A DNA stretch of 64,000 nt from CAZPHI01 sp964586425 (GCA_964586425.1 CAZPHI010000004.1:1-64000); one strand, 5' to 3'; shown: positions 52,687 through 63,021, numbered from the stretch's first letter. Made by a program: numbers and translations. The notes: generated by a model not told the origin, from the letters alone.

Positions 52687-53412
52687 ATGGAGACGAAGAA
52701 TCTAGAGAAGGCAATGGAGATAGTAGCCAGTTTAATAGCATGTGAACCAATATCTGAAAAAGGCTCCAACAGCGCTTATTATCAGGACTACAGTTATAAT
52801 TCAGAAGTGAATGAGATAGTACAAACAGCGCTTAAGAAGATGAATCTTGCGGTTTATGAATACAACAATTCATTGTTTGTATGTGCCCTAGAGAATAATA
52901 AGGTCTTTGGTTATTCGAATGAGGAATTAAAGAAGGCTATTGGTGTAAGATTAAATAAAGAATTGTACCTGTGTTATTTTATTATATACAACACAATTAT
53001 GGAGTTTTACAGTGATTCAGCCAGCTATACATATGCTGAATTTACAAGGGTTGAGGACGTAATGAATAATGTTGATGCGTCTATTTCGGGTATTGTAGAT
53101 AAGTCAGCAGGTGTAATTTTAGATGAGATAGAAGAAAACAGCTTTAAGCAGATTGCAATGTCATGGGATGAACTGCCGGCAATTAGTGATGATGAGAATT
53201 CAGGGGTTAGAGCAGCGCGTAATTCAAAGTCGGGTTATGTAAAGATGGTATTCAACTTTCTAGTGCAGCAGGAATTATTTGTTGAATCACAGGCAAGGTT
53301 TTATCCGACAGATAGATTTAAAGCTTTGATTGAGAATTATTATGATGGATTTGGAGCAAGACTTGCACAGATATTAAACAGTAAGGAGGACGCTGATAAT
53401 GCCACAGATTAA
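52687..53412 (+). CDS. MksE/JetB-like (KITE) subunit of an SMC complex
   Basis: 241 residues, mixed helix/strand, with a terminal winged-helix signature ('SGYVKMVFNFLVQQELFVES'). Size, position between the kleisin and SMC genes, and fold pattern fit MksE/JetB; from memory such proteins are labelled DUF6063. GGAGG before the ATG. Its end overlaps the SMC start by 14 bases, so the two are coupled. Confidence 0.65.
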   Translation: METKNLEKAMEIVASLIACEPISEKGSNSAYYQDYSYNSEVNEIVQTALKKMNLAVYEYNNSLFVCALENNKVFGYSNEELKKAIGVRLNKELYLCYFIIYNTIMEFYSDSASYTYAEFTRVEDVMNNVDASISGIVDKSAGVILDEIEENSFKQIAMSWDELPAISDDENSGVRAARNSKSGYVKMVFNFLVQQELFVESQARFYPTDRFKALIENYYDGFGARLAQILNSKEDADNATD

Positions 53413-56400
53413 CAGAATTCGAGTTAATAATGTTAAATACAACTTTGGAAACCAGATGTATGATGATTTTGTTATGAGAATGTCTGGAAAGAATACGATA
53501 TACGACCTGGCGAATGGTGGTGGTAAGAGTCTTCTTATGCTTCTGGTATTACAGAATCTGATTCCGAATTGTACACTTGATGATAAACAGCCAATTGAAA
53601 AGCTTTTTCGTGGCAATACAGGGAATACAGCAATTCATTCTATGATAGAGTGGAAGCTCGATTCATGCTATGTAAAAGATGGATTTAAATATATGACAAC
53701 AGGATTCTGTGCCAGAAAAGGCCGTGGTACTAATGATGATGAGGCAAGAGATGACGCAGCAGATATTCAGGCATCAGATGCACAAAGCAATGTTAATGCG
53801 AGTGTAGAGTATTTTAATTACTGCATATTCTATCGCCAGTTTGGGGACAACGACCTTAAGAATCTTCCGTTATCAGATGGCAACGAGAGGATTACATATA
53901 ATGGTTTAAAGACATATCTAAGAGATCTAGAGAAGAATGATTTTGGCGTAAAGGTTAAGATATTCGACAGAAAAGGTGATTATCAGAACTATATCAGCCA
54001 GTTTGGATTATTTGAGAGTCAATGGGAAATTGTAAGAGGAATTAATAAGACTGAAGGTCATGTAAGAACATACTTTGAGTCTAATTACAGAACCAGCCGC
54101 AAGGTAGTTGAAGATTTACTTATAGAGGAGATAATTCAGAAGTCATATAACAACAAATTAGGTGTTGAGAATGATGAAGGTGAGATGGCACAGACTCTTA
54201 TCGACATCAAAGACAAGCTTTTAGAATTATCCAAAAAACACGGAGAGATGAGTAATTTCGACAGCCAAGTTGAGGCTATAAGTGAATTCGCAGTTAAGGC
54301 TTCAGATTTTAAAAGCATTTATCAAAGAAAAGATGAACTTAAAAAGCATCTTCTAGCAATCTACCAGCAGTGTTATACGGCGTCTTCAAAGCTGGATACC
54401 TATAGTAATGTTCTTAACGACCGCAGCGAAGCGTATATCCAGAAGATTAATTATGAACAGCAGCAGATTCTTATTGCGAAGGTTATGGAAGAGGAACGTT
54501 CACTTAAGATGATTAAGGCGCAGGTTGGTGAAACACAGGCCAAGAAACAACAGTTTGTAGAGTCTAATAAAAAGCTTTATGAAGAGTTAAAATTAAAAGA
54601 AGCGGCTAATGATTACAGTGATTACGAGGAATATAGCAAAAAGAGTCAGGAAATAAAGGCTTACATTGATAACCGACTTAAAAGTAAGGATGATATTCTT
54701 AATGAGCTTAGGGAGCTGGCAGAACAAAAATATCAATTTGATAAAGTCGAACAGGATGTTATCAATATAAAATTAAGTGATTTGGAAGAAAAACTTAATA
54801 TATTAAAATCAGAGGAACAGGAATTATCAAATCAGGAAAGAGAAAATGACCGTAAGGTATACTCTATTGGAGATGCAATTGATAAGTTAAAATCAGATAT
54901 TGAGAATAAGGAATCACAGCTTGCGCAGATGCAGAGCAGTGGTCTTGTTCTGGTGGCTGATGATGCAGGTGAGAAGCTTGCAGAAACAAAGGCAAAGCTT
55001 GATGATGTAAAGAATAATATAGAATCAATAAAAGAGAGCTGTAGTAAGAGTGATTCACAGGTTATTGAATATAATAAAATTGTTAATAGATTAGAAGCAT
55101 TGATTAGTGTGATTGATGGGGATATTGAAGGACTGAGTCAGACAGAAGAGAAGCAGAATGCTATAAAAGAAAAAATAGATTCCATGTCTAAGATATATGA
55201 TGAATATAATCCTGCTAAGCTTCTGGATATAATTGCTAATGGCTATAAGAGCAGCCTGCTGGATGTTAATCAGCTTGGAAGTGAATTAGAAGCATTAACA
55301 GCTTATGTTGAAAGATTGAAGCGTGGTGAGTATCAGTGTGATGGAAAGCAGTATAATCAGATAGATGATTATCTTAGAAATCATTATGGACAGGATGTAA
55401 TGACGGGTAATGAGTTTATGGCAACATTGAATGTCAATCAGAGAAGAGATGTTGCAAAACGTATGCCTGGAATAGAGTATGGATTTGTAATAAAAGGTGA
55501 TTTTGATAGGATTAAAGCGGATACACGCCTTTCTAATATTCAGGGAAGTTCATATATTGTACCTGTAATTAGTGAGAATATAGTGTATGACACGAAACTT
55601 GAAATTAATTCAGATATGGTTGTGCTTGCCACAAAGAATCAGGATTTTCTGCATGATGATGCCAGACTGGAAGCTGAATTACGTTCATCAACAGAAGAAC
55701 TTGAGAATCTGTCTAGCAGATATAACAAACTTAAGGATAGAAATAATCTGTTGTGGGAGGATTACACATATGTCCTTTCGTATTGCAATATGATTGAGGG
55801 AGATGGAACTGATTCGTCACTAATTCAGCTTGAAAAACAAAAAAGCCAGAAGAGTGCTGCTCAGACAGAGTATGCAAAAGCCAAGGACAGGCTTGCGCAG
55901 GCAGAGAAGAATAGTGAGAAGCTTAAGGCTGACCTTTGGAAAGAGCAGGAAATAAAGGATGAATTATTGGCTGATTGTACTCAATTAGAGAAAATAATTG
56001 AATTGAAATCAGATATTGATAATGCTTATGTTACATTAAAACAGAGTCAGGAATCAAAGAAGCTTGCGGCTAATGAATTAGAAAGTGCAAGAGTAAAGCT
56101 TGATGAGTTGAAAATCAACATAAATAGTTTGAGATTAGAGATAGAAAACTTTAATTCTAAAAAAGATGTAATAAATAATGAATGGCAGCAAGTGTATAGC
56201 AGATACTATGAAGGTAAAGTGACAGATGGTATGTCTACAAATTCATCTATAAATAAAACAATGGATAATGATGAGGTTAGTAGAACATATGTAGAGAGCC
56301 GCTTTATGGGTTTGAAAGATATTATTGAAAAGGAAGTATCAGATGTAAGTGATAAGGAAACCCTGCTTGATAATTACAAACGTTCAATGGATAAGGCTGT

Positions 56401-57940
56401 GAAAGCATTAGAATATAAGGGTTACACACTTGAGACTATTGAAGCACTGTATTCTTCTCATGAGATATATGCATGTAAGCCGGAAGTACTTATAGCTATA
56501 AAGGATAAGATAAAAAGTTTTGAGCATAAACTCGATGAGATAGAGAATGAGTTTGAAGCGCAAAGTGCATTGATGAATAGAATTGAAGGTAGTGTAGAAC
56601 ACGGTATTCGACAGATTGAAGAAAGATATGGGGACTATAAAGCATTTGCCTGTGACAACGAGACTGAATATGTAAGAGAACATAGTGGTCTTGTTGAACA
56701 GTTGAAGAAGGAATCAAAAGACATTGCTGCGCATATGAAGAAATGTGATAGAAGTGCCCAGGAGGTTGTGATTATGCTCAAAGATCTGGAGCGAATAATC
56801 ACAAATGCTGGAATTGATAATATTATAAGTACAGGAGAAGCAGGTAATAATTCACAGTTGGATTCGAATGATATAGATAGATTCGATCTTGACGAGATTA
56901 TGGGGCAGCTTAAGAATCTTCGATATGAAGAAGTACTTAAGGAATTTGACAAACTTGTAAAGCAGGAGAATAAGCGTAAGGATGAGTTCCTTAAGTTCAG
57001 AGCAACGCTTGCGGATAAGCTGACAGCACTCAATGGAGGACAGCTTGCAACTGAGATTTTACGAAGTGTGGTCGCTCCGGATAATGTGGAGGAAACAAAT
57101 AACTTAATTAAATCACTTAATGAAACTAATGATTTGATTATTCTTGAAAGAGATAGAATCGCTAAGAATATTGAGAATATGGAGAAGATTAAGGACAGCT
57201 TTGAAAATCGATGCATTCAGACATGCAGCAACATAAAAAGTGAGCTGGACAGATTGCCAAAATTGTCAACGATCACTATGGATGAGCAGGTGATTTCGAT
57301 AATTGGACTGCACATACCATATGTAAAGGAAGAGTTCTTCAAGGAAAGAATGTCATCATATATTAATGAGACGGTGACTGGGGCAGAGAGCTTCAAAAAC
57401 CCAGAAGAGAGACTTAGATTTATTCGTAACAGGCTGGCTTGGAAGCGTCTCTTTGGTGTAATAGTAACAGATATGAATGCGGTTAAGATAAATCTTTATA
57501 AAAGGGAAAGAATTATTGACCAATCGCGTTATCTTCCATATGAGGAAGCTGTTGGTAGTACTGGTCAGTCTCAGGGTATATATATTCAGTTCCTTATAGC
57601 AATTATCAATTATATATCAAGTATTAATGCTGATATAGTTGAAACATCTGGAATTGGAAAGACAATATTCATTGATAACCCATTTGGCGCAGCTAAAGAT
57701 ATATATATATGGGAACCAATATTCAAATTGTTAAAAACAAATCATGTACAGCTGATTGTTCCAGCGCGTGGTGCAACACCAGCAATTACTGGAAGATTTG
57801 ATGTGAATTACATTCTTGGACAGAAGATGGTTGATGGAAGACAACAGACAGTTGTGGTCGATTATCATAGTCAGATTAAGAATGAAGAAATGGAATATAC
57901 AAGGCTAGATTTCGAACAGGCAAAACTTGATTTATTTTGA
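53399..57940 (+). CDS. MukB/MksB/JetC-like SMC ATPase
   Basis: 1513 residues. N-terminal Walker A 'LANGGGKSLLML' (37-48), with Leu in place of the first Gly. Two long coiled coils (about 240-620 and 770-1270) surround a hinge-like middle (about 640-750, 'MPGIEYGFVIKGDFDRIKAD'). The C-terminal head has ABC signature 'GSTGQSQG' (ending about 1393) and Walker B 'TIFIDNPFGAAKD', with Asp1426 followed by Asn1427 where a catalytic Glu is usual. It should form a DNA-entrapping ring with the two preceding gene products. No JetD/MksG nuclease gene follows. Confidence 0.82.
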   Translation: MPQINRIRVNNVKYNFGNQMYDDFVMRMSGKNTIYDLANGGGKSLLMLLVLQNLIPNCTLDDKQPIEKLFRGNTGNTAIHSMIEWKLDSCYVKDGFKYMTTGFCARKGRGTNDDEARDDAADIQASDAQSNVNASVEYFNYCIFYRQFGDNDLKNLPLSDGNERITYNGLKTYLRDLEKNDFGVKVKIFDRKGDYQNYISQFGLFESQWEIVRGINKTEGHVRTYFESNYRTSRKVVEDLLIEEIIQKSYNNKLGVENDEGEMAQTLIDIKDKLLELSKKHGEMSNFDSQVEAISEFAVKASDFKSIYQRKDELKKHLLAIYQQCYTASSKLDTYSNVLNDRSEAYIQKINYEQQQILIAKVMEEERSLKMIKAQVGETQAKKQQFVESNKKLYEELKLKEAANDYSDYEEYSKKSQEIKAYIDNRLKSKDDILNELRELAEQKYQFDKVEQDVINIKLSDLEEKLNILKSEEQELSNQERENDRKVYSIGDAIDKLKSDIENKESQLAQMQSSGLVLVADDAGEKLAETKAKLDDVKNNIESIKESCSKSDSQVIEYNKIVNRLEALISVIDGDIEGLSQTEEKQNAIKEKIDSMSKIYDEYNPAKLLDIIANGYKSSLLDVNQLGSELEALTAYVERLKRGEYQCDGKQYNQIDDYLRNHYGQDVMTGNEFMATLNVNQRRDVAKRMPGIEYGFVIKGDFDRIKADTRLSNIQGSSYIVPVISENIVYDTKLEINSDMVVLATKNQDFLHDDARLEAELRSSTEELENLSSRYNKLKDRNNLLWEDYTYVLSYCNMIEGDGTDSSLIQLEKQKSQKSAAQTEYAKAKDRLAQAEKNSEKLKADLWKEQEIKDELLADCTQLEKIIELKSDIDNAYVTLKQSQESKKLAANELESARVKLDELKININSLRLEIENFNSKKDVINNEWQQVYSRYYEGKVTDGMSTNSSINKTMDNDEVSRTYVESRFMGLKDIIEKEVSDVSDKETLLDNYKRSMDKAVKALEYKGYTLETIEALYSSHEIYACKPEVLIAIKDKIKSFEHKLDEIENEFEAQSALMNRIEGSVEHGIRQIEERYGDYKAFACDNETEYVREHSGLVEQLKKESKDIAAHMKKCDRSAQEVVIMLKDLERIITNAGIDNIISTGEAGNNSQLDSNDIDRFDLDEIMGQLKNLRYEEVLKEFDKLVKQENKRKDEFLKFRATLADKLTALNGGQLATEILRSVVAPDNVEETNNLIKSLNETNDLIILERDRIAKNIENMEKIKDSFENRCIQTCSNIKSELDRLPKLSTITMDEQVISIIGLHIPYVKEEFFKERMSSYINETVTGAESFKNPEERLRFIRNRLAWKRLFGVIVTDMNAVKINLYKRERIIDQSRYLPYEEAVGSTGQSQGIYIQFLIAIINYISSINADIVETSGIGKTIFIDNPFGAAKDIYIWEPIFKLLKTNHVQLIVPARGATPAITGRFDVNYILGQKMVDGRQQTVVVDYHSQIKNEEMEYTRLDFEQAKLDLF

Positions 57941-57965
57941 CAATTATAGGTCTCTGTGATAGACT
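57937..57965 (+). promoter_or_regulatory. Candidate promoter before the TPR/AAA protein gene
   Basis: Perfect TTGACA (57937-57942) overlapping the SMC stop, 17 bases, TAGACT (57960-57965). Confidence 0.45.
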
Positions 57966-58016
57966 TGAGACATATATGACAAAATGGCAGTTACTATATG
58001 CAAAGGTGGCGTTAAA

Positions 58017-60974
58017 GTGGATAAGTATGAATTTAATATTAAACTTGATCAGATAAAGAAACTGTGTGAAAAGAAGGATTTTAAAACAGCTTCGAAGATT
58101 GCTAAGGGAATGGAATGGAAGAAAGTTAAAGACTGGTCTGTACTTTCTATGGTCATTGCAGCACATGAGAATGCTGGTGATTATGAAGAAGCAAGAGAAG
58201 TTGCAGTTATTGCATATAATAAGAATATGGGCGGAAGACGTCTTGTATACAAATTAGCAGAGATATGTGTAAAACTTAATGATTTTAATGATGCTAATGA
58301 GTTATATAAGGATTATTCTAAGATGGCACCTAGGGATGTCAACAAATATATTCTTTTATATAAGTTGAGAAAGGCTGAGGGAGCTCCATCAACAAAACTT
58401 ATTAGAATACTAGAGGAATATAAAGAGCATGAAATAGATGAGATGTATCTGTATGAGCTTGCTATGCTTTATAGCCAGGTTGGAAGAACAGAGGATTGTC
58501 TTGATGAATGTGAAGAGATAATTCTTTGGTTCAGAGATGGTATCTATGTTGAGAATGCTATTAAGCTTAAGCAGAAGTATGTAGCAATTACTCCTTCACA
58601 GCAGAAGATTCTTGATGATGCTAAGAAAAAATACGAAGAAAGTATGTCTCTTGAGAAAACAAAGGAAATCAAATTCGAAAAAGCACAGATAGAAGCAAAA
58701 CAGCATGACGAAATTGATGCTGTTTTCCGTGAGGCTGGAGATACATCACTTTCTGATACAGCAGATATTCCAGTTAAGATTACAGCTGAGATGGTAGCTG
58801 AAACACTTAGAGGCAATGGAGCTCGAAGAGCTGTAAAGAATGATACAGATATTATGGATACAATGGAGTCCGAGGAAGAAGACGAAGAAGATTACGATGA
58901 AGATCTTGATAGCTATGAGGATGAGACATCAACATTCATGGGTGCGTCAGGTGTGTTAAAATCTATATTTCATAAAGTATTCCATTCAGCAGATGAAGAT
59001 AATGAAGATGATGGAATATATGATAACGTGGAAACTGAGAATGATACCTTGGATATAAAAGAGGAAGATACAGATTATTCTGATGAAACAGACGATGCTG
59101 ATTATTTGGATGATGTGGCAAATTCGGATTCAAATGAAGATGATGAAGAGACGACTCCAAGTATTGATTCAGATGATGAAAAGGTGGTTTCAGATATTGA
59201 TTCAACTGATACAGATACAGCTGATTTAGATTCAGATACAGATTCAGAGGCAGATACAGAAGTCAATGAAGATGCTGTTGATATTGCCGCAATAGAAAAG
59301 AATGAAGTTGATGCAGATGAGATTAATATTCAGATAAAAGATTATGGTCCATATGACACACAGAATATTCAGGAAGCACTTGCTAAGGCCGTAGGAATAG
59401 TTATGGATAATGAGTCAAAGGCTAATCAGGCAGAAACTCTTGATGATAAAACAGATGATGAATCAGAGGAAAAACCTGTAGAGGATGAAGTGTTCAAGGT
59501 TGATGCTTCAGATGAGGAACCTCAAGAAGAGCAGATTGAAGGTCAGATGAATATTCTTGACTGGATGGAAGCTGTTCAGGAGCAAAAGTATGGCGGAAGA
59601 GAAACTAAAGAATTCTCAAAGGCAGAACTTGAGAAGCTTCTTACTCAAAGAGAGAACGAGAAAGAGGCATATAATAAGCTGATGGCTGAGAAGAAAGCAC
59701 TTGCATTATCGAATGGTGTTCCTTTTGATGAGAGTAAGGCTCATTTGGAAGCTACTGCGCAGGTTAATGTAATGGAAGCCAGATCTGATTTGATGTTTAG
59801 AGCAGGTAAAGCATTTGCCAAGTTAGAAGAAGAGGCAGCAGCTGTTAGACAAACTGCAATTAATGAAAGAGAAGCAGAAAAGAATATGACAGTGGTTGAG
59901 CAAGCTGTAATAAGTGATGCGGAGCAAGAAGTATTTTCTCCAGAACTATCTGAGGCAGTCAATGCTGCGAGAGAAGCTGCATATGAGGCTGCAAAGGTAG
60001 CAATCGAAGCTGCGACAACAGCTGTAGGTAAATCATCTGAGACAATAGAAGATACAAGCCATAATGAAGAAATTAATATATTTGATGATGAATCAATTAA
60101 TACTGATGATATAGAAGATAGTGATCAGGTTGAGATTGAGGAAGAAGAGCAGGATTTATTCGAAGATGAAGATAGTGATGAAGCAGAGGAGGATAATAGC
60201 GAGAATGCTTCAATTCCTTCTAGCATCAGACGATTCTTTAAAAAATACGAAGAGATGGATAAACTTTACGAGCAAATCGCAGAGTTTTATGTAACTTGTG
60301 ATAAAGAAGTCAGAAGTAATGATTCAAAGCGTGGTAATCTTATTATTTCGGGTAATAAGAGTGCGGATAAAACAAGCTTGGCTGCTAATATTGTAAAAGG
60401 TCTTAATACATTATATCCGGATATGCCAAAGCGTGTAGCAAAAACTACTGGTGAGAGTATTAATCACAAAGGTATTCTTAAAGCACTTCCAAAACTTAAG
60501 GGTACAGCATTTATTATAGAAGATGCAGGAATTATTGAGCCTAAGAAAGTTGCAGAAATAGTTGAGATATGTAATCAGGAAACAGATGGTATGATTATTA
60601 TTCTTGAAGGTTCGGATACAGATATAGATGTATTGTTAAGCGTTAATCCAGAGCTTGTTGATAGATTTAATCATAGAATCGTGATAAAGCAGTATACAGT
60701 CAATGAATTAGTGGAGATGGCTAAGAGATACGCTGTTAAGAGACAGTATGCGATTGATGATAGTGCATTGCTTGCATTGTATCTTAAGATTGACAGACTT
60801 CATTCACAGAATGATTGTGTAAGCCTTGAACAGATTAAAGAAATAATTGATAGAACTATTGTTAAGGCAGAACGAAGAGTATCCAAGAAGATATTCGGAG
60901 GTTTCAAGAAGAAACGTAGTGAGAATGGTGATATGCGACTTCTTATGGAAATTGATTTTAAAGAAAAAGAATAA
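58017..60974 (+). CDS. TPR, acidic-linker and degenerate-AAA protein
   Basis: About 985 residues. The first 200 are TPR-like repeats ('AAHENAGDYEEAREVAVIAY', 'LAEICVKLNDFNDANELYKD'). Residues about 270-530 are an extremely acidic, repetitive, disordered stretch. A helical part follows, then an AAA-like domain from about 774: P-loop 'SGNKSADKTSLA' lacks the Gly before Lys-Thr, and the Walker B place reads 'FIIEDAG'. ATP hydrolysis is therefore doubtful. The GTG at 58017 follows AAAGGTGG; an ATG at 57984 has no ribosome site. Not recognised as a named family. Confidence 0.7.
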   Translation: MDKYEFNIKLDQIKKLCEKKDFKTASKIAKGMEWKKVKDWSVLSMVIAAHENAGDYEEAREVAVIAYNKNMGGRRLVYKLAEICVKLNDFNDANELYKDYSKMAPRDVNKYILLYKLRKAEGAPSTKLIRILEEYKEHEIDEMYLYELAMLYSQVGRTEDCLDECEEIILWFRDGIYVENAIKLKQKYVAITPSQQKILDDAKKKYEESMSLEKTKEIKFEKAQIEAKQHDEIDAVFREAGDTSLSDTADIPVKITAEMVAETLRGNGARRAVKNDTDIMDTMESEEEDEEDYDEDLDSYEDETSTFMGASGVLKSIFHKVFHSADEDNEDDGIYDNVETENDTLDIKEEDTDYSDETDDADYLDDVANSDSNEDDEETTPSIDSDDEKVVSDIDSTDTDTADLDSDTDSEADTEVNEDAVDIAAIEKNEVDADEINIQIKDYGPYDTQNIQEALAKAVGIVMDNESKANQAETLDDKTDDESEEKPVEDEVFKVDASDEEPQEEQIEGQMNILDWMEAVQEQKYGGRETKEFSKAELEKLLTQRENEKEAYNKLMAEKKALALSNGVPFDESKAHLEATAQVNVMEARSDLMFRAGKAFAKLEEEAAAVRQTAINEREAEKNMTVVEQAVISDAEQEVFSPELSEAVNAAREAAYEAAKVAIEAATTAVGKSSETIEDTSHNEEINIFDDESINTDDIEDSDQVEIEEEEQDLFEDEDSDEAEEDNSENASIPSSIRRFFKKYEEMDKLYEQIAEFYVTCDKEVRSNDSKRGNLIISGNKSADKTSLAANIVKGLNTLYPDMPKRVAKTTGESINHKGILKALPKLKGTAFIIEDAGIIEPKKVAEIVEICNQETDGMIIILEGSDTDIDVLLSVNPELVDRFNHRIVIKQYTVNELVEMAKRYAVKRQYAIDDSALLALYLKIDRLHSQNDCVSLEQIKEIIDRTIVKAERRVSKKIFGGFKKKRSENGDMRLLMEIDFKEKE

Positions 60975-60978
60975 ATGC

Positions 60979-60997
60979 AATGTACATTGTTATAATA
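60979..60997 (+). promoter_or_regulatory. tkt promoter with palindrome
   Basis: A perfect 12-bp palindrome CAATGTACATTG (60979-60990) lies one base before TATAAT (60992-60997). A repressor there would cover the promoter spacer. Confidence 0.45.
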
Positions 60998-61019
60998 ATG
61001 TGCAGGACGGAGGAAAATA

Positions 61020-63014
61020 ATGAATACAATTGATACTATGTCGGTAAATGCTATCAGAGTTTTATCTGCTGATGCAATCCAGAAGGCAAACTCAGGACAT
61101 CCGGGACTTCCACTTGGAGCAGCCCCAATAGGATACGAGCTTTGGGCAAATCATATGAATCATAACCCGGCAGATCCAGAATGGAAGAATAGAGATAGAT
61201 TTATCCTTTCTGGTGGACATGGATCTATGCTTTTGTATTCTTTACTGCATCTGTTCGGATATGGCAATCTTTCAATAGATGATATATCTAATTTTAGACA
61301 GTTGGGTTCACTTACACCAGGACATCCTGAGTATAAGCATACAGTTGGAGTTGAAGCTACTACAGGTCCTCTTGGAGCTGGTATGGCTATGGCAGTTGGT
61401 ATGGCAGTTGCAGAAGCACATCTTGCTGCAACATTCAACAAAGAAGGATTCCCAATTGTTGACCATTACACATATGTTCTTGGTGGAGATGGATGTATGA
61501 TGGAAGGAATCTCATCTGAGTGTTTCTCACTTGCAGGAACATTAGGTCTATCAAAATTAATAGTATTCTATGATTCTAATAATATCTCTATTGAGGGAAG
61601 TACTGATATAGCATTCACAGAGGATGTTGTAGGAAGATTCAAAGCATTTGGCTTCCAGACAATTGAAGTAAAAGACGGCAATGACCTTGCGGCTATTGGC
61701 GCAGCTATTGAAGAGGCGAAAGCTGATAAGAGCAGACCAACTTTAATTAAGGTTAATACAGAGATTGGTTATGGCTGCCCGGCAAAGCAGGGAAAAGCAA
61801 GTGCACATGGAGAACCTCTTGGAGCTGACAATGTAATAGCATTAAAAGAGAATATAGGATGGCCTTCAATGGATCCTTTCTACGTTCCACAGGAAGTATA
61901 TGATAACTACAAAGCAATTGCTGCTAAGAAAGCAGAAGTAGAAGATGAGTGGAATAAATTATTTGAAAAATATTCAAAGAAATATCCTGATATGCGCAAG
62001 ATGTGGGATGAGTATTATGATGGATATGACTGCACTGAACTTTTTGAATCAAAAGCATATTGGGCAGTTCCAGATAAAGCGGAAGCAACTAGAAGTCTGT
62101 CTGGTAAGACATTGAATAAGATTAAGGGAATTATGAAGAATCTGGTAGGTGGTTCTGCTGATTTAGCACCTTCTAATAAGACAAATATGGCAGAAGCAGG
62201 TGATTTCTCAAAGAATAATTATGCTGGAAGTAATTTCCATTTTGGCGTAAGAGAGCTTGCTATGACTGCAATTGCTAATGGTATGATGCTGCATGGTGGA
62301 TTAAGAGCATTCGTTGCAACTTTCTTTGTATTCAGTGATTACGTAAAGCCAATGGCAAGATTATCAGCACTTATGGGAGTTCCTCTTACTTTTGTACTTA
62401 CACATGACAGCATTGGTGTAGGAGAGGATGGTCCAACACATGAACCTATTGAACAGTTAGCTATGTTTAGATCACTTCCTAACTTTAATGTAATTAGACC
62501 ATGTGATGCAAGAGAGACAGCAGCAGCATGGCAGATTGCAGCTACTTCGAAGACAACACCGACAGCTTTGGTACTTTCAAGACAGAATCTTCCTCAGATG
62601 AGTGGTTCTTCAAAGATGGCACTTAAGGGTGGCTATATTATTGCAGATTCAATTAAAGCAATTCCAGATTTGATTCTTATTGCATCTGGTTCAGAAGTAT
62701 CACTTGCTGTACAGGCTAAAACTAGACTTGCACAGGAAAAATCACTTGATGTAAGAGTTGTAAGTATGCCATGTATGGAGATATTTGAACAGCAGCCAGA
62801 AGAATATAAGAACAAGGTACTTCCTAATGGATGTCGTAAGAGAGTTGCTATTGAAGCATTATCTGATTTTGGCTGGGGAAGATATGTGGGACTTGATGGT
62901 GCATATGTATGCATGAAAGGATTTGGAGCAAGTGGTCCTGCATCACAGCTTTTTGAAAAGTTTGGATATACAGTTGACAATGTTGTTGAAACAGCATTAT
63001 TAATAATGGATTAA
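61020..63014 (+). CDS. tkt: Transketolase
   Basis: 664 residues, full length. It moves two-carbon units between pentose and hexose phosphates. 'NSGHPGLPLGAAPIGYELW' is the N-terminal signature, 'GDGCMMEGISSECFSLAGTL' the thiamine-diphosphate motif, and 'THDSIGVGEDGPTHEPIEQL' signature 2. C-terminal domain complete. Good GGAGGA site. It ends 7 bases before the convergent polymerase gene. Confidence 0.96.
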   Translation: MNTIDTMSVNAIRVLSADAIQKANSGHPGLPLGAAPIGYELWANHMNHNPADPEWKNRDRFILSGGHGSMLLYSLLHLFGYGNLSIDDISNFRQLGSLTPGHPEYKHTVGVEATTGPLGAGMAMAVGMAVAEAHLAATFNKEGFPIVDHYTYVLGGDGCMMEGISSECFSLAGTLGLSKLIVFYDSNNISIEGSTDIAFTEDVVGRFKAFGFQTIEVKDGNDLAAIGAAIEEAKADKSRPTLIKVNTEIGYGCPAKQGKASAHGEPLGADNVIALKENIGWPSMDPFYVPQEVYDNYKAIAAKKAEVEDEWNKLFEKYSKKYPDMRKMWDEYYDGYDCTELFESKAYWAVPDKAEATRSLSGKTLNKIKGIMKNLVGGSADLAPSNKTNMAEAGDFSKNNYAGSNFHFGVRELAMTAIANGMMLHGGLRAFVATFFVFSDYVKPMARLSALMGVPLTFVLTHDSIGVGEDGPTHEPIEQLAMFRSLPNFNVIRPCDARETAAAWQIAATSKTTPTALVLSRQNLPQMSGSSKMALKGGYIIADSIKAIPDLILIASGSEVSLAVQAKTRLAQEKSLDVRVVSMPCMEIFEQQPEEYKNKVLPNGCRKRVAIEALSDFGWGRYVGLDGAYVCMKGFGASGPASQLFEKFGYTVDNVVETALLIMD

Positions 63015-63021
63015 TATAATA

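Noticed and set aside
56408..57216. Minus-strand open frames in the SMC gene
   Set aside because: Ser/Leu-rich antisense of coiled-coil codons.
52687..60974. Complete four-gene Wadjet system
   Set aside because: No JetD-like TOPRIM nuclease follows the SMC gene; the following gene has TPR and AAA-like features instead.
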